Translations under genes and position numbers: made by a program | Part shown: positions 8,565 to 16,964 of the stretch, piece after piece | Layout of the letters: each line of letters starts with the position of its first letter | How positions within the stretch are numbered: the stretch's first letter is position 1 | The notes under the pieces: model-generated | Database searches by the model: none | What the model saw: the letters and a program-made list of their open reading frames with translations, nothing else | Told to the model about the DNA's origin: nothing | Assembly (NCBI GenBank): GCA_963844255.1 | Contig: CAWJNP010000077.1 | Location: 9,792 to 73,791 of the forward strand | DNA length: 64,000 bases | Reading direction: 5' to 3' | Source: SZAS-79 sp963844255 | GTDB lineage: Bacteria; Pseudomonadota; Gammaproteobacteria; Burkholderiales; SG8-39

Positions 8565-11278
8565 AGTGCACCCTCCCCGCGTTCGCAGATTCCGGACTCG
8601 CGCTCATGGATGCGGCACAGCGGCTTGAGATCGCAGTAATCGCAGGCCCCGGGCTTGGGATCGACTGTGGCCACCCCTTGCGCAAACCCGCGTGCAAGGC
8701 GCTCCAGTTCGCTGCGCCATGCGAGGAGTTGCGCATCCCAGGTGTCGGCCGCGCTCGTGAGGCGGCCGTCCGGCAAGGTGCGCGCGCCCGGCAAGATGCC
8801 TTCGCCCGCGGCGAGCGCAACGAACTTCATGTCTCCGGTCCGGACCTGCGCAAACGCGATCGCCTTTGCCGCCGGTTCCGCAGCAAGCAGATAAAGAGGC
8901 AATTGCGGCTCATCGGGCCGCGTGCCCAGCCACGCGGCCGCGCCGGAAGCGCCGGTCTTGTAGTCGATGATCACGCGCCGACCGTCCGCCGTTTCATCGA
9001 CCCTGTCCAGGCGCCCGTTGAACTCGAGCCCGCCGATGGCGATCGCGCGTTTGGATTCGATCGCACGCACGCTGAAGTCGCCGCGTCCGCGCTCGAGCGC
9101 CAGCCAGTCTCGCGCCAGCCGCGCAAGGCGGCGCTTTTCGATTTCCGAAAAACGTCCCGAAAGCGTCCCGGGGCGAACCCGCCGATGGTGCTGCACTGCT
9201 GCCTCCGCGGCCGACTCAAGGAGCGCATCCAGCACCGTGTCGCTTGCACTGTCCAGCCCATGCTTGGTTTCCAGTTTCGCCCACGCAGAGGCCAGCACGT
9301 GGTGCACCAGGGCACCGCGCTCCAGCGCATCCAGTCCGGTGTGCGGCGCCTCCAGCGATTCGGCACCGAGGCGGTGACGCGCAAACGCACGAAACGGACA
9401 GGCGGCCTGGTCGCGAATCAAGGCGGTGCCGCCGTGCAGCGCGACGGTCCCCGGCGACCGGGCCACTGCATCTTCAAACCGTTCCAGGTTGCGACTCGCG
9501 TGCACCAGCTCGCGGTATCCCTGTGTGTCGGCAGGCACGGCGGCCGCCGCTTCCAATCCGGTGATCAGCGGGCTTGCCGCGAGGTCGCGGTCGGCTTCTC
9601 GAACAGGGTGCGAGAACACGACTTCCGGCGCAGCCTCCATCCAGCCCTGCGTGATACGCCGGTCGAGATCCAGCGAAAATTCGGCTGAAGACTCGGGAAT
9701 TCCGGCCTCGCGCTGAAGCGCCAGCGGCAGGAAGGGATTCGGTCGCGCGGCCAGAGGCCAGGCCTCGATGCTCAGGCCCATGACCCAGAGATGATCGAAT
9801 TCACAACCTGCCGATTCGAGCACGCCGAGTATCTGCACAGGCACTTCAGGTGACTCCGGCTGGAACGCCGTATCGGCGGCGATCCGCCGCAATCGCGCGA
9901 GTGCCTGCGCGTAACCCATCCTTGGCACCACCAGATCCAGGCGCGCAAACTGCGCCAGCGCTGCATGCCATTTCTGCAGCGTCTGATATTCGCTCGAGTC
10001 GAGCGTACGTTCGCCGGGAAATCCGACGAGCGAAAGCGCTTCGGAAAACGCGCGCCCCCAGACCGCCGGCGAGTGCGCGCCGAACAGCCGCGCCTTGCGG
10101 AACTCCGCCAGCTGCCCCAGCTTCTGCGCAAGCACCGGGGCGAAAGACGCCGGCGTATCGGCGTGCATGGTAGCGATCAGACGTTCCAGCCCGAGAGTCG
10201 ATTCCGCGCGACGGCGCAGGGACGCGTCCACTTGGGCACGGCGCGCCATTTCGGTTTCCCCGGCGGCGATGAAGGGCGACCGGATCAGGCGACTGGCTCG
10301 CTCGAATGCGATCTCGCGCCCTGCAAGCTCGAGCACCATGAATGCCGCGTCAACAAGAGGCCGGTCGGTGAGCGCCTCACCCAATGAAATATTGAACGGC
10401 AGCACGCCCGCCTGCACGCCGGCGATCCGCGCTGCGGGCTGCATCACCTGGGTAAAGATGCGCCGCAGCGCGTGGCGGTGCTTCGCAAGGTCCGGCACGA
10501 CTATGCCGATGTGCGCCTGCGCATTCGCCTCGAGACGGACGCGTGCCCAGCGCGCGGCGCGCTTGATCTCGTCCATGGCGTCGGCGCAAGGCAGGCGGCG
10601 CACCGTGCTCTGAACCCCCTGCGGGCCGCTGACGACAATTTCGCACCCCTGGTCGGCCAGCGCGGAAAACAGCGCCGTCTGCTGTGGCGTGAGTATGTCG
10701 AATCCATAGGGCACCAGCAGCGCAGGCCGCGCAACGCTCGCATGGCTGATCAGCTCCGCCGCGCGATCCGCGAGCCGTGCTGCCTCGCTCAGGTTGCGTG
10801 ATCGTGTCTCACTCTCGTAGCGCAGCGCCCAGCGCTCGAACGCGTCGGAATCCTCGTTGTGCACGGCGTGCCTGAGTTTCTGGGTGAGCCGCCAGGCATG
10901 TGCCGTCTGCCACGCCTCGCGCGCGGCGGAGGCCGCCTGCGGCAGCGCGAGCAGCCCCGCGCCTTCATCGGAGCGCTCTATGATGCTTTCCCACAGCGCC
11001 TGCTCCTGGGCGGGCGTGAGCAGCAAAGGCATGTCCGCCCCCAGTTCGGAATGCAATGCCTGGTCGCAAGCCCGCTCGACGAACGCGCTGAACGGCAGGA
11101 TGTCGGGCGCATCCCACAGTGTGCGGCCCTGCGCCACCTGGTATGCGTCGAACTGCTGCGCCAGGGATTGCCCAAGGCGCCGGTTGGGTGTGACCACGCT
11201 CGCCCGCCCGACACCGCCGCTGGCGAGTCGATCGAACAGTGCTGCCTTGCTCAATGTGTTGACGGTCGGCTCGATCAA
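8561..11278 (-). CDS. AddB-like PD-(D/E)XK nuclease / double-strand-break repair protein
   Basis: About 905 residues counted from TTG 11278, the start nearest the recognisable N-terminus (SKAALFDRLASG then SVVTPNRRLGQSLAQQFDAY). The frame stays open to 11695, but that extension lies over the AhpD-like gene and reads as arginine-rich noise. The C-terminal third has the nuclease motif LEFNGRLDRVDE...VIIDYKTG. It also has the AddB-style cysteine set, one in QAACPFRAFARHRLG and three in CDYCDLKPLC, likely binding a [4Fe-4S] cluster. The N-terminal part resembles an inactivated helicase domain. It is the natural partner of the overlapping RecB-like gene. The exact start is uncertain, as no good ribosome site or ATG is present. 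Confidence 0.87.
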   Translation of the reverse strand: MIEPTVNTLSKAALFDRLASGGVGRASVVTPNRRLGQSLAQQFDAYQVAQGRTLWDAPDILPFSAFVERACDQALHSELGADMPLLLTPAQEQALWESIIERSDEGAGLLALPQAASAAREAWQTAHAWRLTQKLRHAVHNEDSDAFERWALRYESETRSRNLSEAARLADRAAELISHASVARPALLVPYGFDILTPQQTALFSALADQGCEIVVSGPQGVQSTVRRLPCADAMDEIKRAARWARVRLEANAQAHIGIVVPDLAKHRHALRRIFTQVMQPAARIAGVQAGVLPFNISLGEALTDRPLVDAAFMVLELAGREIAFERASRLIRSPFIAAGETEMARRAQVDASLRRRAESTLGLERLIATMHADTPASFAPVLAQKLGQLAEFRKARLFGAHSPAVWGRAFSEALSLVGFPGERTLDSSEYQTLQKWHAALAQFARLDLVVPRMGYAQALARLRRIAADTAFQPESPEVPVQILGVLESAGCEFDHLWVMGLSIEAWPLAARPNPFLPLALQREAGIPESSAEFSLDLDRRITQGWMEAAPEVVFSHPVREADRDLAASPLITGLEAAAAVPADTQGYRELVHASRNLERFEDAVARSPGTVALHGGTALIRDQAACPFRAFARHRLGAESLEAPHTGLDALERGALVHHVLASAWAKLETKHGLDSASDTVLDALLESAAEAAVQHHRRVRPGTLSGRFSEIEKRRLARLARDWLALERGRGDFSVRAIESKRAIAIGGLEFNGRLDRVDETADGRRVIIDYKTGASGAAAWLGTRPDEPQLPLYLLAAEPAAKAIAFAQVRTGDMKFVALAAGEGILPGARTLPDGRLTSAADTWDAQLLAWRSELERLARGFAQGVATVDPKPGACDYCDLKPLCRIHERESGICERGEGAL

Positions 11279-11334
11279 ATTGGCTACCGGCGCAATCGTC
11301 AGGCTAGGCGCGACGGTGGTGTAAGACCCGGATT

Positions 11335-11802
11335 CTAGGGCTTGGGTACGAATCGCAGGCCGATCGCCAACCGGTTCCATGCGTTGATCGTGGCGATTGC
11401 AAGCGAGAGTTCCGCGATCTCCCCCTCGCTGAACTGTGCTCGCACTTCGGCAAAAACCGGATCGGGCGCGTGGCCCTCGGTAATCCGCGTCAGCGCCTCT
11501 GTCCAGGCAAGGGCGGCGCGTTCGCGCGGCGTGTAGTGGGGTGCCTCGCGCCAGCCCGGCAGCATCAGCAGCCGCTCCTCGGTTTCGCCGAGCTTGCGCG
11601 CCTCCCCCGCGTGCATCTGGATGCAGAAGGCGCAACCGTTGATCTGTGAGGCGCGCGTCTTCACGAGTTCGAGCAACGCCGGTGCCAGACCGCAAGTCTT
11701 CGTGTAATTCGACAGCGCAAGCATTGCCTTGTAAGCCTCGGGGGCTGCCTTGTGAAATTCGAACCGCGGGCGCATGGCCTCGCTGCCACCCGGCACGCTC
11801 AT
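11335..11802 (-). CDS. Carboxymuconolactone decarboxylase / AhpD-like alkylhydroperoxidase
   Basis: A 155-residue AhpD-fold protein. The ATG at 11802 overlaps the stop of the DUF427 gene (ATGA), which decides the start. The family signature is present: the redox pair CAFC within NGCAFCIQMHAGEARKLG, followed by LLMLPGWREAPHYTPRERAA and the helical tail IATINAWNRLAIGLRF. CxxC members of this family reduce peroxides using an external thiol donor; others act as decarboxylases, and the sequence alone does not decide between them. It sits upstream of the recombination genes and beside the small DUF427 protein, with katG nearby, so an oxidative-stress role is plausible but inferred. Confidence 0.88.
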   Translation of the reverse strand: MSVPGGSEAMRPRFEFHKAAPEAYKAMLALSNYTKTCGLAPALLELVKTRASQINGCAFCIQMHAGEARKLGETEERLLMLPGWREAPHYTPRERAALAWTEALTRITEGHAPDPVFAEVRAQFSEGEIAELSLAIATINAWNRLAIGLRFVPKP

Positions 11803-12083
11803 TCCTCCACCTTCACGCCACGCCAGAAAGCCACATGGTCCTTGATGTGACTGGCTTCCGGCTTGGGATCCGGGTAGTACCAGGCGGCGTCCTTGTTCAC
11901 CTTCCCGTCGACGATCACGTCGTAATAGCTCGCGATCCCCTTCCACGCGCAGGTCGTGCGCGTGTCGCTCGGCCCGAGATGCGCCTTGCGGATCGCGCCC
12001 GGGGGGAAATAGGTATTGCCCTCGACGGACACCACCTCCTCGCTCTCGGCAATCAGCTTGTCATTCCAAAGTGCTTTCGGCAT
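11799..12083 (-). CDS. DUF427 domain protein
   Basis: A 94-residue protein filling the whole DUF427 fold: ALWNDKLIAESEEVVSVEGN, YFPPGAI, TTCAWKGIASYYDV and KDAAWYYPDPKPEASHIKDH. Members are small beta-rich cytoplasmic proteins of unknown biochemical role. A GGAGA site precedes ATG 12083. It is the first gene of a minus-strand run and overlaps the AhpD-like gene by four bases, so the two are coupled. Confidence 0.9.
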   Translation of the reverse strand: MPKALWNDKLIAESEEVVSVEGNTYFPPGAIRKAHLGPSDTRTTCAWKGIASYYDVIVDGKVNKDAAWYYPDPKPEASHIKDHVAFWRGVKVEE

Positions 12084-12100
12084 GTTGAATTCTCCGTGGC

Positions 12101-13438
12101 CTAGTAATGAAACTCGGCAAATACGATGTGACCCTCACGCGCAGGCCAGTTCTGCACGGTAATTGATTCGTCGTTGAATCGCGCGGGAACGGCGCGCAAG
12201 GGACCGGCCGGCAGGAGCAGCTTGCCGGCAGACACGGCGGGCACGCCCTCGCTGATGCCAGCCGGCACCTTCCCGTCGAGGGTGAAAACATCCCGTCCGT
12301 GGCCGAAGTAGCCACGGGGCCGCGTAATCGAAACCACGCTCCCCGCGGAAGCGTCCGCCTTCGCAAGGTCGGCAGGACGCAGATGCACGAGTACGCTGGA
12401 ACGCGGAAACGGCGAGCGATAGATGTGCGTAACCGCGTGCCCGGGAGTCGTGACGACGAATTCGTAGTACGCACCCGACTGCGCGGTGAACGGCCCCCAA
12501 AGCCCATCGGTGGCTGTGGTCTTTACGTGCACCGGCCCGCCACGCCGGCTGCCCGAGCCGCGGTTCACTTCGTACACCTCTACCTTTGCGCCCGCAACCG
12601 GTAGGTTGGTCGGCACACTGCCCTCCATGCCGTTGACCTTGCCGTTCAACACGACGGGGTTTTCGATCAGGATCTCTCTGTGCTTCGGCGCGTGCCCGGT
12701 AACGAAGCGATACATCTCGGCGAACGCGGACGCGCTGAACGAGGTCTCGCGATGGTCGATTTTCGCAATGATCACGTTCTCGGCACCCTTGAGTTCCGGC
12801 CCGTCGAATCCCACGCCGGTCGGTCGCCCGGGCTTGCCGAGAAACCGTCCGTCCGGCTGCGCATACTTGTCATTGTTGTCACTGCGGATGGTCATGAAAC
12901 GTACACCCTCTACGATTTCGTTGGGCCCGGCGTTAAGCTGGCTCAGGAAGGGCCCTTTACCGTTGAACTCGTTGACGCGCGTCTCCTCCCAGTCGGACAC
13001 GCCGTGGTTGGGCACGCCGCCCAGAATGGCGTGCGAGACGCTCGCCGCTCCGCCGCCGTTCCTGATGTAGTTGCGAATCGCGTTGCCGCCGCGGGAATTG
13101 CCGACCAGTACGACCTTGCTTTGGCCGGTCAGGCGCTTTACGTCCTCGACCTTCTCGGCGAGTTCCTGCATGGCCTCGGCCGTGGACGAGCGCAGCGCTT
13201 GCGGCTTCGCATCGACACTGCGAGCCAGCGGATAGCGGAAATCGATCGCGTACAGTCTGGCGCGATCGTAGCCGTTCGACTCGAACCGCCACAGCGTCGT
13301 GGTCCAGAGGGCTGCAGTATCGCCATTTCCATGCACGAAAATGATCGGCAGCTGATTCGCCGGACCCGACGGAATCAGGGCGCATCCGCCCACCGCCAGC
13401 AGCAGCAAAAGAAGGGAACGGCGCGCGATTCGAATCAT
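12101..13438 (-). CDS. Lipoprotein alpha/beta-hydrolase (lipase/esterase-like)
   Basis: A 445-residue protein. ATG 13438 follows an AGAGG site and gives a lipoprotein signal (MIRIARRSLLLLLLAVGGC), the Cys being the lipidation site. The first half is an alpha/beta hydrolase: PIIFVHGNGDTAALW carries the oxyanion-hole HG, VVLVGNSRGGNAIRNYI carries the nucleophile Ser, and KIDHRETSFS is a likely His. The second half (from about residue 270) looks beta-rich, as in secreted lipases and polyester hydrolases with an accessory domain (SITRPRGYFGHGRDVFTLDG). The likely role is hydrolysis of an external ester at the outer membrane. The substrate is unknown. Confidence 0.8.
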   Translation of the reverse strand: MIRIARRSLLLLLLAVGGCALIPSGPANQLPIIFVHGNGDTAALWTTTLWRFESNGYDRARLYAIDFRYPLARSVDAKPQALRSSTAEAMQELAEKVEDVKRLTGQSKVVLVGNSRGGNAIRNYIRNGGGAASVSHAILGGVPNHGVSDWEETRVNEFNGKGPFLSQLNAGPNEIVEGVRFMTIRSDNNDKYAQPDGRFLGKPGRPTGVGFDGPELKGAENVIIAKIDHRETSFSASAFAEMYRFVTGHAPKHREILIENPVVLNGKVNGMEGSVPTNLPVAGAKVEVYEVNRGSGSRRGGPVHVKTTATDGLWGPFTAQSGAYYEFVVTTPGHAVTHIYRSPFPRSSVLVHLRPADLAKADASAGSVVSITRPRGYFGHGRDVFTLDGKVPAGISEGVPAVSAGKLLLPAGPLRAVPARFNDESITVQNWPAREGHIVFAEFHY

Positions 13439-13621
13439 GGCTGAACCTCTGACGGGGCAATTGTGGGAACCCTGTCGAGATATAGCAGATTTGGCCCGGA
13501 ACTTCACCCCATGATGGGTCCGCGTAAGGAATCGGCCATCGCCATCGACTGACAGGCATCACACCTGCAACGGCCCGCCTACAATCATGCCTCTGGTCTG
13601 CCCAGTGCCCCTGCCCGTCAG

Positions 13622-15019
13622 ATGAACGAACTCACGCTGCGCTCCGACCCGCCCCCCCCGCAAGAGGCGCCCGGGGTGTGGACGCGCGCGCGCCGCTGGC
13701 TCACCGGCGCCGAGCTGGCAGACCTGCCCAGCCACGTCCAGCGCGAGCTGGATTCGCAGCGTCAGCGCAATGAAATCCTCGCCGGCTGGATCCAGGCGAG
13801 CCTGGTGCTCGTTTTCGCGGTGTTCTACGCGCTCTCGCGCAAGACATTTTCCGAGGACACCATCTTCCGGCCGGTCCCATGGGCTCTCGGTATTTATGCG
13901 GCGTTCACTGCCTGGCGGCTGTATCTGGCGTACCGAAACAAGCTCGGCCACGCGATGCTGATGCTTTCGGTCGCTGTCGACGTCACCGTGCTGATGGTCA
14001 CGATCTGGAGCTTTCACATCCAGTACGGGCAGCCTGCAGCGTTCTACCTCAAGGCGCCGACCGTTCTTTATGTATTCATCTTCATCGCGCTGCGCGCCCT
14101 GAGCCTCGCGCCGATCTACGTTCTTTTCGCGGGTATCTCCGCCGCCGCGGGCTGGCTGATCCTGCTCGGGATTGCAATCAACGCACCGGGCGGACGCGAC
14201 CTGATCACGCGGGACTACGTGGCCTACATGACCTCGTTGCAGATACTGATCGGAGGCGAGGTCGACAAGATCATTTCCATCCTCATGGTGTCGGCCCTGC
14301 TGGCGATTGCGGCCGCGCGGGCACGATCGCTGTTGCACCGTGCGGTTGCGGAGCAGGCGGCCGCGGCCCAGCTGGCGCGTTTCTTTTCCCCGGAGATTGC
14401 CGCGACCATCGTCAACTCGGACGAGATCCTGCAACCCGGCCATGGCCGGCAGACGCAGGCCGCGGCGATGTTCGTCGACATGCGCGGTTTCACCAAGCTC
14501 GCCTCGACGCTCGACCCGCGCGCGCTGATCGCACTGCTTGGCGAATACCAGAAGATCGCCGTGCCGATCATTCAGAGGAACGCCGGCAGCATCACGACCT
14601 ATCTGGGCGACGGCATCATGGTCACGTTCGGCGCGACCCGACCGAGCGAGGAGTATGCGGCGCAGGCCATGCGCGCGGCGGAACAACTGCTGGATGCGCT
14701 GTGCGCTTGGGCCGACACGCGCCGTGCGGCCGGGCAGCCGGCGCCTGGCGTGGGCATCGGCATCGCCGTCGGGACGGTGACCTGCGGTGCAATCGGCGAT
14801 GAAGGACGGCTCGAGTATGCGGTCATCGGCGATCCGGTCAACCGTGCCGCCAAGCTTCAGAATCACACCAAGGCTGAAAACGTCCTCGCTCTTACCACGC
14901 CGGATGCGGTGGAACGCGCCGTCTCGCAGGGCTACGACGCCGCCCGTGCGCACGAGATCCGCAGCGGGTGCGGAGTCGCCGGGATTTCGGAGCCACTCGA
15001 TCTCGTGGTGATCGCTTGA
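13622..15019 (+). CDS. Membrane-bound class III adenylate/guanylate cyclase
   Basis: A 465-residue protein. Residues about 50-240 hold six hydrophobic segments forming a membrane sensor region, followed by a helical linker (AAARARSLLHRAVAEQAAAA) and the conserved ARFFSPEIAATIV segment seen before many bacterial cyclase domains. The catalytic domain is complete: first metal Asp in FVDMRGFTKLAS, second in YLGDGIMVTFG, and the transition-state Asn/Arg in VIGDPVNRAAKLQ. The Lys in FTKLAS fits adenine recognition, so cAMP is the likelier product. It stands alone just upstream of a sigma/anti-sigma pair. Any link to that pair is only proximity. Confidence 0.9.
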   Translation: MNELTLRSDPPPPQEAPGVWTRARRWLTGAELADLPSHVQRELDSQRQRNEILAGWIQASLVLVFAVFYALSRKTFSEDTIFRPVPWALGIYAAFTAWRLYLAYRNKLGHAMLMLSVAVDVTVLMVTIWSFHIQYGQPAAFYLKAPTVLYVFIFIALRALSLAPIYVLFAGISAAAGWLILLGIAINAPGGRDLITRDYVAYMTSLQILIGGEVDKIISILMVSALLAIAAARARSLLHRAVAEQAAAAQLARFFSPEIAATIVNSDEILQPGHGRQTQAAAMFVDMRGFTKLASTLDPRALIALLGEYQKIAVPIIQRNAGSITTYLGDGIMVTFGATRPSEEYAAQAMRAAEQLLDALCAWADTRRAAGQPAPGVGIGIAVGTVTCGAIGDEGRLEYAVIGDPVNRAAKLQNHTKAENVLALTTPDAVERAVSQGYDAARAHEIRSGCGVAGISEPLDLVVIA

Positions 15020-15116
15020 TCCCGGAATCCAAATGCCCGCGAGCCGCAGTGGCTTGCAATTCAAGGCACAACACCATAGATTGCTGCGACCGAAACAGCA
15101 GTCGCAGAACATCCCC

Positions 15117-15692
15117 ATGGCGCAGGCGGTCCCCGGAAAAATCGATGCACAGGACCTGGAAAAGCACCGGCCGCATCTGCTGAAGTACGCCATGCTGCAG
15201 CTCCGCAATCTGGCCCAGGCCGAGGATGCGGTGCAGGAAACGTTGATTGCCGCGCTGCGCGGCATCGACAGTTACGCCGGAGGTTCCGCGGTGCGCACCT
15301 GGCTGATCGGGATCCTCAAGCACAAGATCATCGACTCGATCCGCAAATCCAGCCGCGAGCAGAGCCTCGACCAGTACGAGAGCTCACCGGACGACCTGGA
15401 TGCGCTGTTCGGCGCCGACGGCCACTACGCCGACAAGCCAGCCGACTGGGGCAACCCCGAGGAAACCCTTTCCCGGCAGCGTTTCTTCGAAGTGCTGCGC
15501 GTCTGCATGGACAGCCTGCCGAAAACCACCGCGCAGGCGTTTGCCATGCGTGAAGTCATGGGAATGGAGACGCAGGAGATCTGCGCCACGCTGCGCATCA
15601 CCTCCTCCAATTGCTGGGTGCTCCTGTTTCGCGCAAGGATGCGGCTGCGCGAATGCCTGGAGAAAAACTGGATCGGCGCGGGGGGCAGATGA
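15117..15692 (+). CDS. ECF-family RNA polymerase sigma factor
   Basis: A 191-residue sigma factor counted from ATG 15117 (MAQAVPGKIDAQDLEKHRP). Region 2 is clear (LLKYAMLQLRNLAQAEDAVQ and VRTWLIGILKHKIIDSIRK). Region 4 follows (MDSLPKTTAQAFAMREVMGM, then TQEICATLRITSSNCWVLLF). An acidic insert lies between the two. The upstream in-frame ATG at 15033 adds 28 residues that do not look like sigma sequence. Its end overlaps the anti-sigma start (ATGA), the usual arrangement of an ECF regulon controller with its inhibitor. The signal and target genes are not visible. Confidence 0.9.
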   Translation: MAQAVPGKIDAQDLEKHRPHLLKYAMLQLRNLAQAEDAVQETLIAALRGIDSYAGGSAVRTWLIGILKHKIIDSIRKSSREQSLDQYESSPDDLDALFGADGHYADKPADWGNPEETLSRQRFFEVLRVCMDSLPKTTAQAFAMREVMGMETQEICATLRITSSNCWVLLFRARMRLRECLEKNWIGAGGR

Positions 15693-15892
15693 TCATGATG
15701 AGCTGCAAGGAAGCCGGCCGGCTGATTTCCGAGGGACTGGACCGTGAACTCGATCTGACCCAGCGGGCCGGACTTCGCTTTCACCTGCTGATCTGCACCG
15801 CCTGCTCGCGGGTGAAATCTCAGCTTGCATTCCTGCATGTCATGGCACCCGAGTACCCGGGTCCGGACGACGACAGTCCGCCGAAGTCCTGA
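15689..15892 (+). CDS. Small zinc-finger anti-sigma factor
   Basis: A 67-residue protein starting MIMMSCKEAGRLISEGLDR, overlapping the sigma gene by four bases. It has the anti-sigma zinc motif: HLLICTACSRV gives H-x3-C-x2-C, with an earlier Cys in MMSCKEA. It has no membrane segment, so it is probably a soluble redox- or zinc-sensitive inhibitor of the adjacent sigma factor. An alternative start is the ATG at 15695. Confidence 0.85.
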   Translation: MIMMSCKEAGRLISEGLDRELDLTQRAGLRFHLLICTACSRVKSQLAFLHVMAPEYPGPDDDSPPKS

Positions 15893-15911
15893 AGACGGGC
15901 ATTGCGGAAGG

Positions 15912-16796
15912 CTAGGGTTTGCGCAAGACCGCAAGCGCGGCATCCGCGAAGGCGCGCACATTTGAGGACAGCAGGCGCGCGTGCGGGTAGACGAGCTGGA
16001 CCGGCACCGGCGGCGGTTCGAAATCCTCCAGCAGACGCCTGAGTTTTCCGGACGCTATCAGATGGTCCACCTGATAGCTCAGGAACTGCGCACAACCCAG
16101 CCCGCGCAGGCAGCAGTCGAGCGCCGCGTCGAACTGGTTGGTGCGAAAGAAAGGCCGGATCGGAATGCGCGTCACGGGCTTTGCACCGAATGACCACTCC
16201 GCGGCAGCCGTCAGGCCGGAGAACAGTATCGTCCGATGTGCAGCCAGGTCTTGCGGCACCTGAGGCAATCCCCGGCGTCTGAGGTAGTCCGGCGCGGCAC
16301 AGATCACTCGCGTGGTTTCTTCCAGACGCACGGCAACCAGGGACGAATGCGCAAGGTGTCCGATGCGCACGCCGGCGTCCATGCCTTCTTCGACCAGGTC
16401 AACCACCCGGTCCACCAGCAGCAGCTCGATTTCCAGTCCTGGATGACGGGCGGTGAGCCCGGCAAGCAGCGGGGCAACATGCATGCGCCCATAAGTAACC
16501 GGGGCGGTCAGGCGCAAGAGCCCCCGCGGCTCCACGCGCCGGGCTGAAAGCACCGCATCGGCTGCCTCGACCTCGGTCAGCACGCATTTGCAGCGCTCGA
16601 GGTATTCGCGCCCCTCGTCAGTCAGGGAAGAGCGGCGCGTCGTTCGGTTCAGCAGCCGTACACCCACCCCCCGCTCGAGCGCGGCCAGCGAACGAACGAC
16701 GGCCGGCGCCGACATGCCCAAGGCGTCGGCCGCCGCCGTCAGACTGCCCGAGTCCGCGATCCGCACAAAGACCTGCATGGCGCGCAATTTGTCCAT
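15912..16796 (-). CDS. LysR-family transcriptional regulator
   Basis: A 294-residue LysR protein. The N-terminal helix-turn-helix reads MDKLRAMQVFVRIADSGSL then AADALGMSAPAVVRSLAALE. The effector-binding domain follows (LLRLTAPVTYGRMHVAPLL and RLEETTRVICAAPDYLRRRG). It diverges from a PNPOx-like flavoprotein gene across an AT-rich spacer with an inverted repeat, the standard layout for a LysR protein controlling its neighbour and itself. Confidence 0.92.
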   Translation of the reverse strand: MDKLRAMQVFVRIADSGSLTAAADALGMSAPAVVRSLAALERGVGVRLLNRTTRRSSLTDEGREYLERCKCVLTEVEAADAVLSARRVEPRGLLRLTAPVTYGRMHVAPLLAGLTARHPGLEIELLLVDRVVDLVEEGMDAGVRIGHLAHSSLVAVRLEETTRVICAAPDYLRRRGLPQVPQDLAAHRTILFSGLTAAAEWSFGAKPVTRIPIRPFFRTNQFDAALDCCLRGLGCAQFLSYQVDHLIASGKLRRLLEDFEPPPVPVQLVYPHARLLSSNVRAFADAALAVLRKP

Positions 16797-16805
16797 GGCT
16801 GGAGT

Positions 16806-16828
16806 ATTAGTGCATTTATTGCATTAAT
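16806..16828. promoter_or_regulatory. Near-palindromic operator candidate between lysR and the PNPOx-like gene
   Basis: ATTAGTGCA (16806-16814) and TGCATTAAT (16820-16828) form an inverted repeat around TTTAT with one mismatch. It lies 10 bases upstream of the LysR start codon in an AT-rich spacer. This size and position fit a LysR binding site that would repress its own gene and act on the divergent one. Binding is inferred. Confidence 0.5.
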
Positions 16829-16931
16829 CAAGTCAGTCGCAGTCTATTTATTTCCTTCATTACATCAATCAATATGGACCACGTCCGCCGGATCAACCGA
16901 CGGGACCACAAGACTCCGAAGGAGAAAGCGC

Positions 16932-16964
16932 ATGTCACACCAGCAGATCGTTCACTCAAAATGA
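16932..16964 (+). CDS. Ten-residue upstream reading frame (possible leader peptide)
   Basis: A perfectly spaced AAGGAG at 16919-16924 precedes ATG 16932. The frame reads MSHQQIVHSK and ends in a TGA overlapping the ATG of the PNPOx-like gene (ATGA at 16961-16964). The good ribosome site belongs to this short frame, so the main gene is probably translated by coupling. It could equally be the remains of a longer N-terminus after an indel. Confidence 0.4.
   Translation: MSHQQIVHSK

Noticed and set aside
11279..11695. N-terminal extension of the AddB-like protein to ATG 11695
   Set aside because: It overlies the AhpD-like gene, and the added residues are Arg-rich without family similarity.
13559..15265. 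Long open frame on the minus strand opposite the adenylate cyclase (568 codons)
   Set aside because: It is a GC-codon shadow of the cyclase, which has complete catalytic motifs. The antisense product is Arg/His-rich with no motif.
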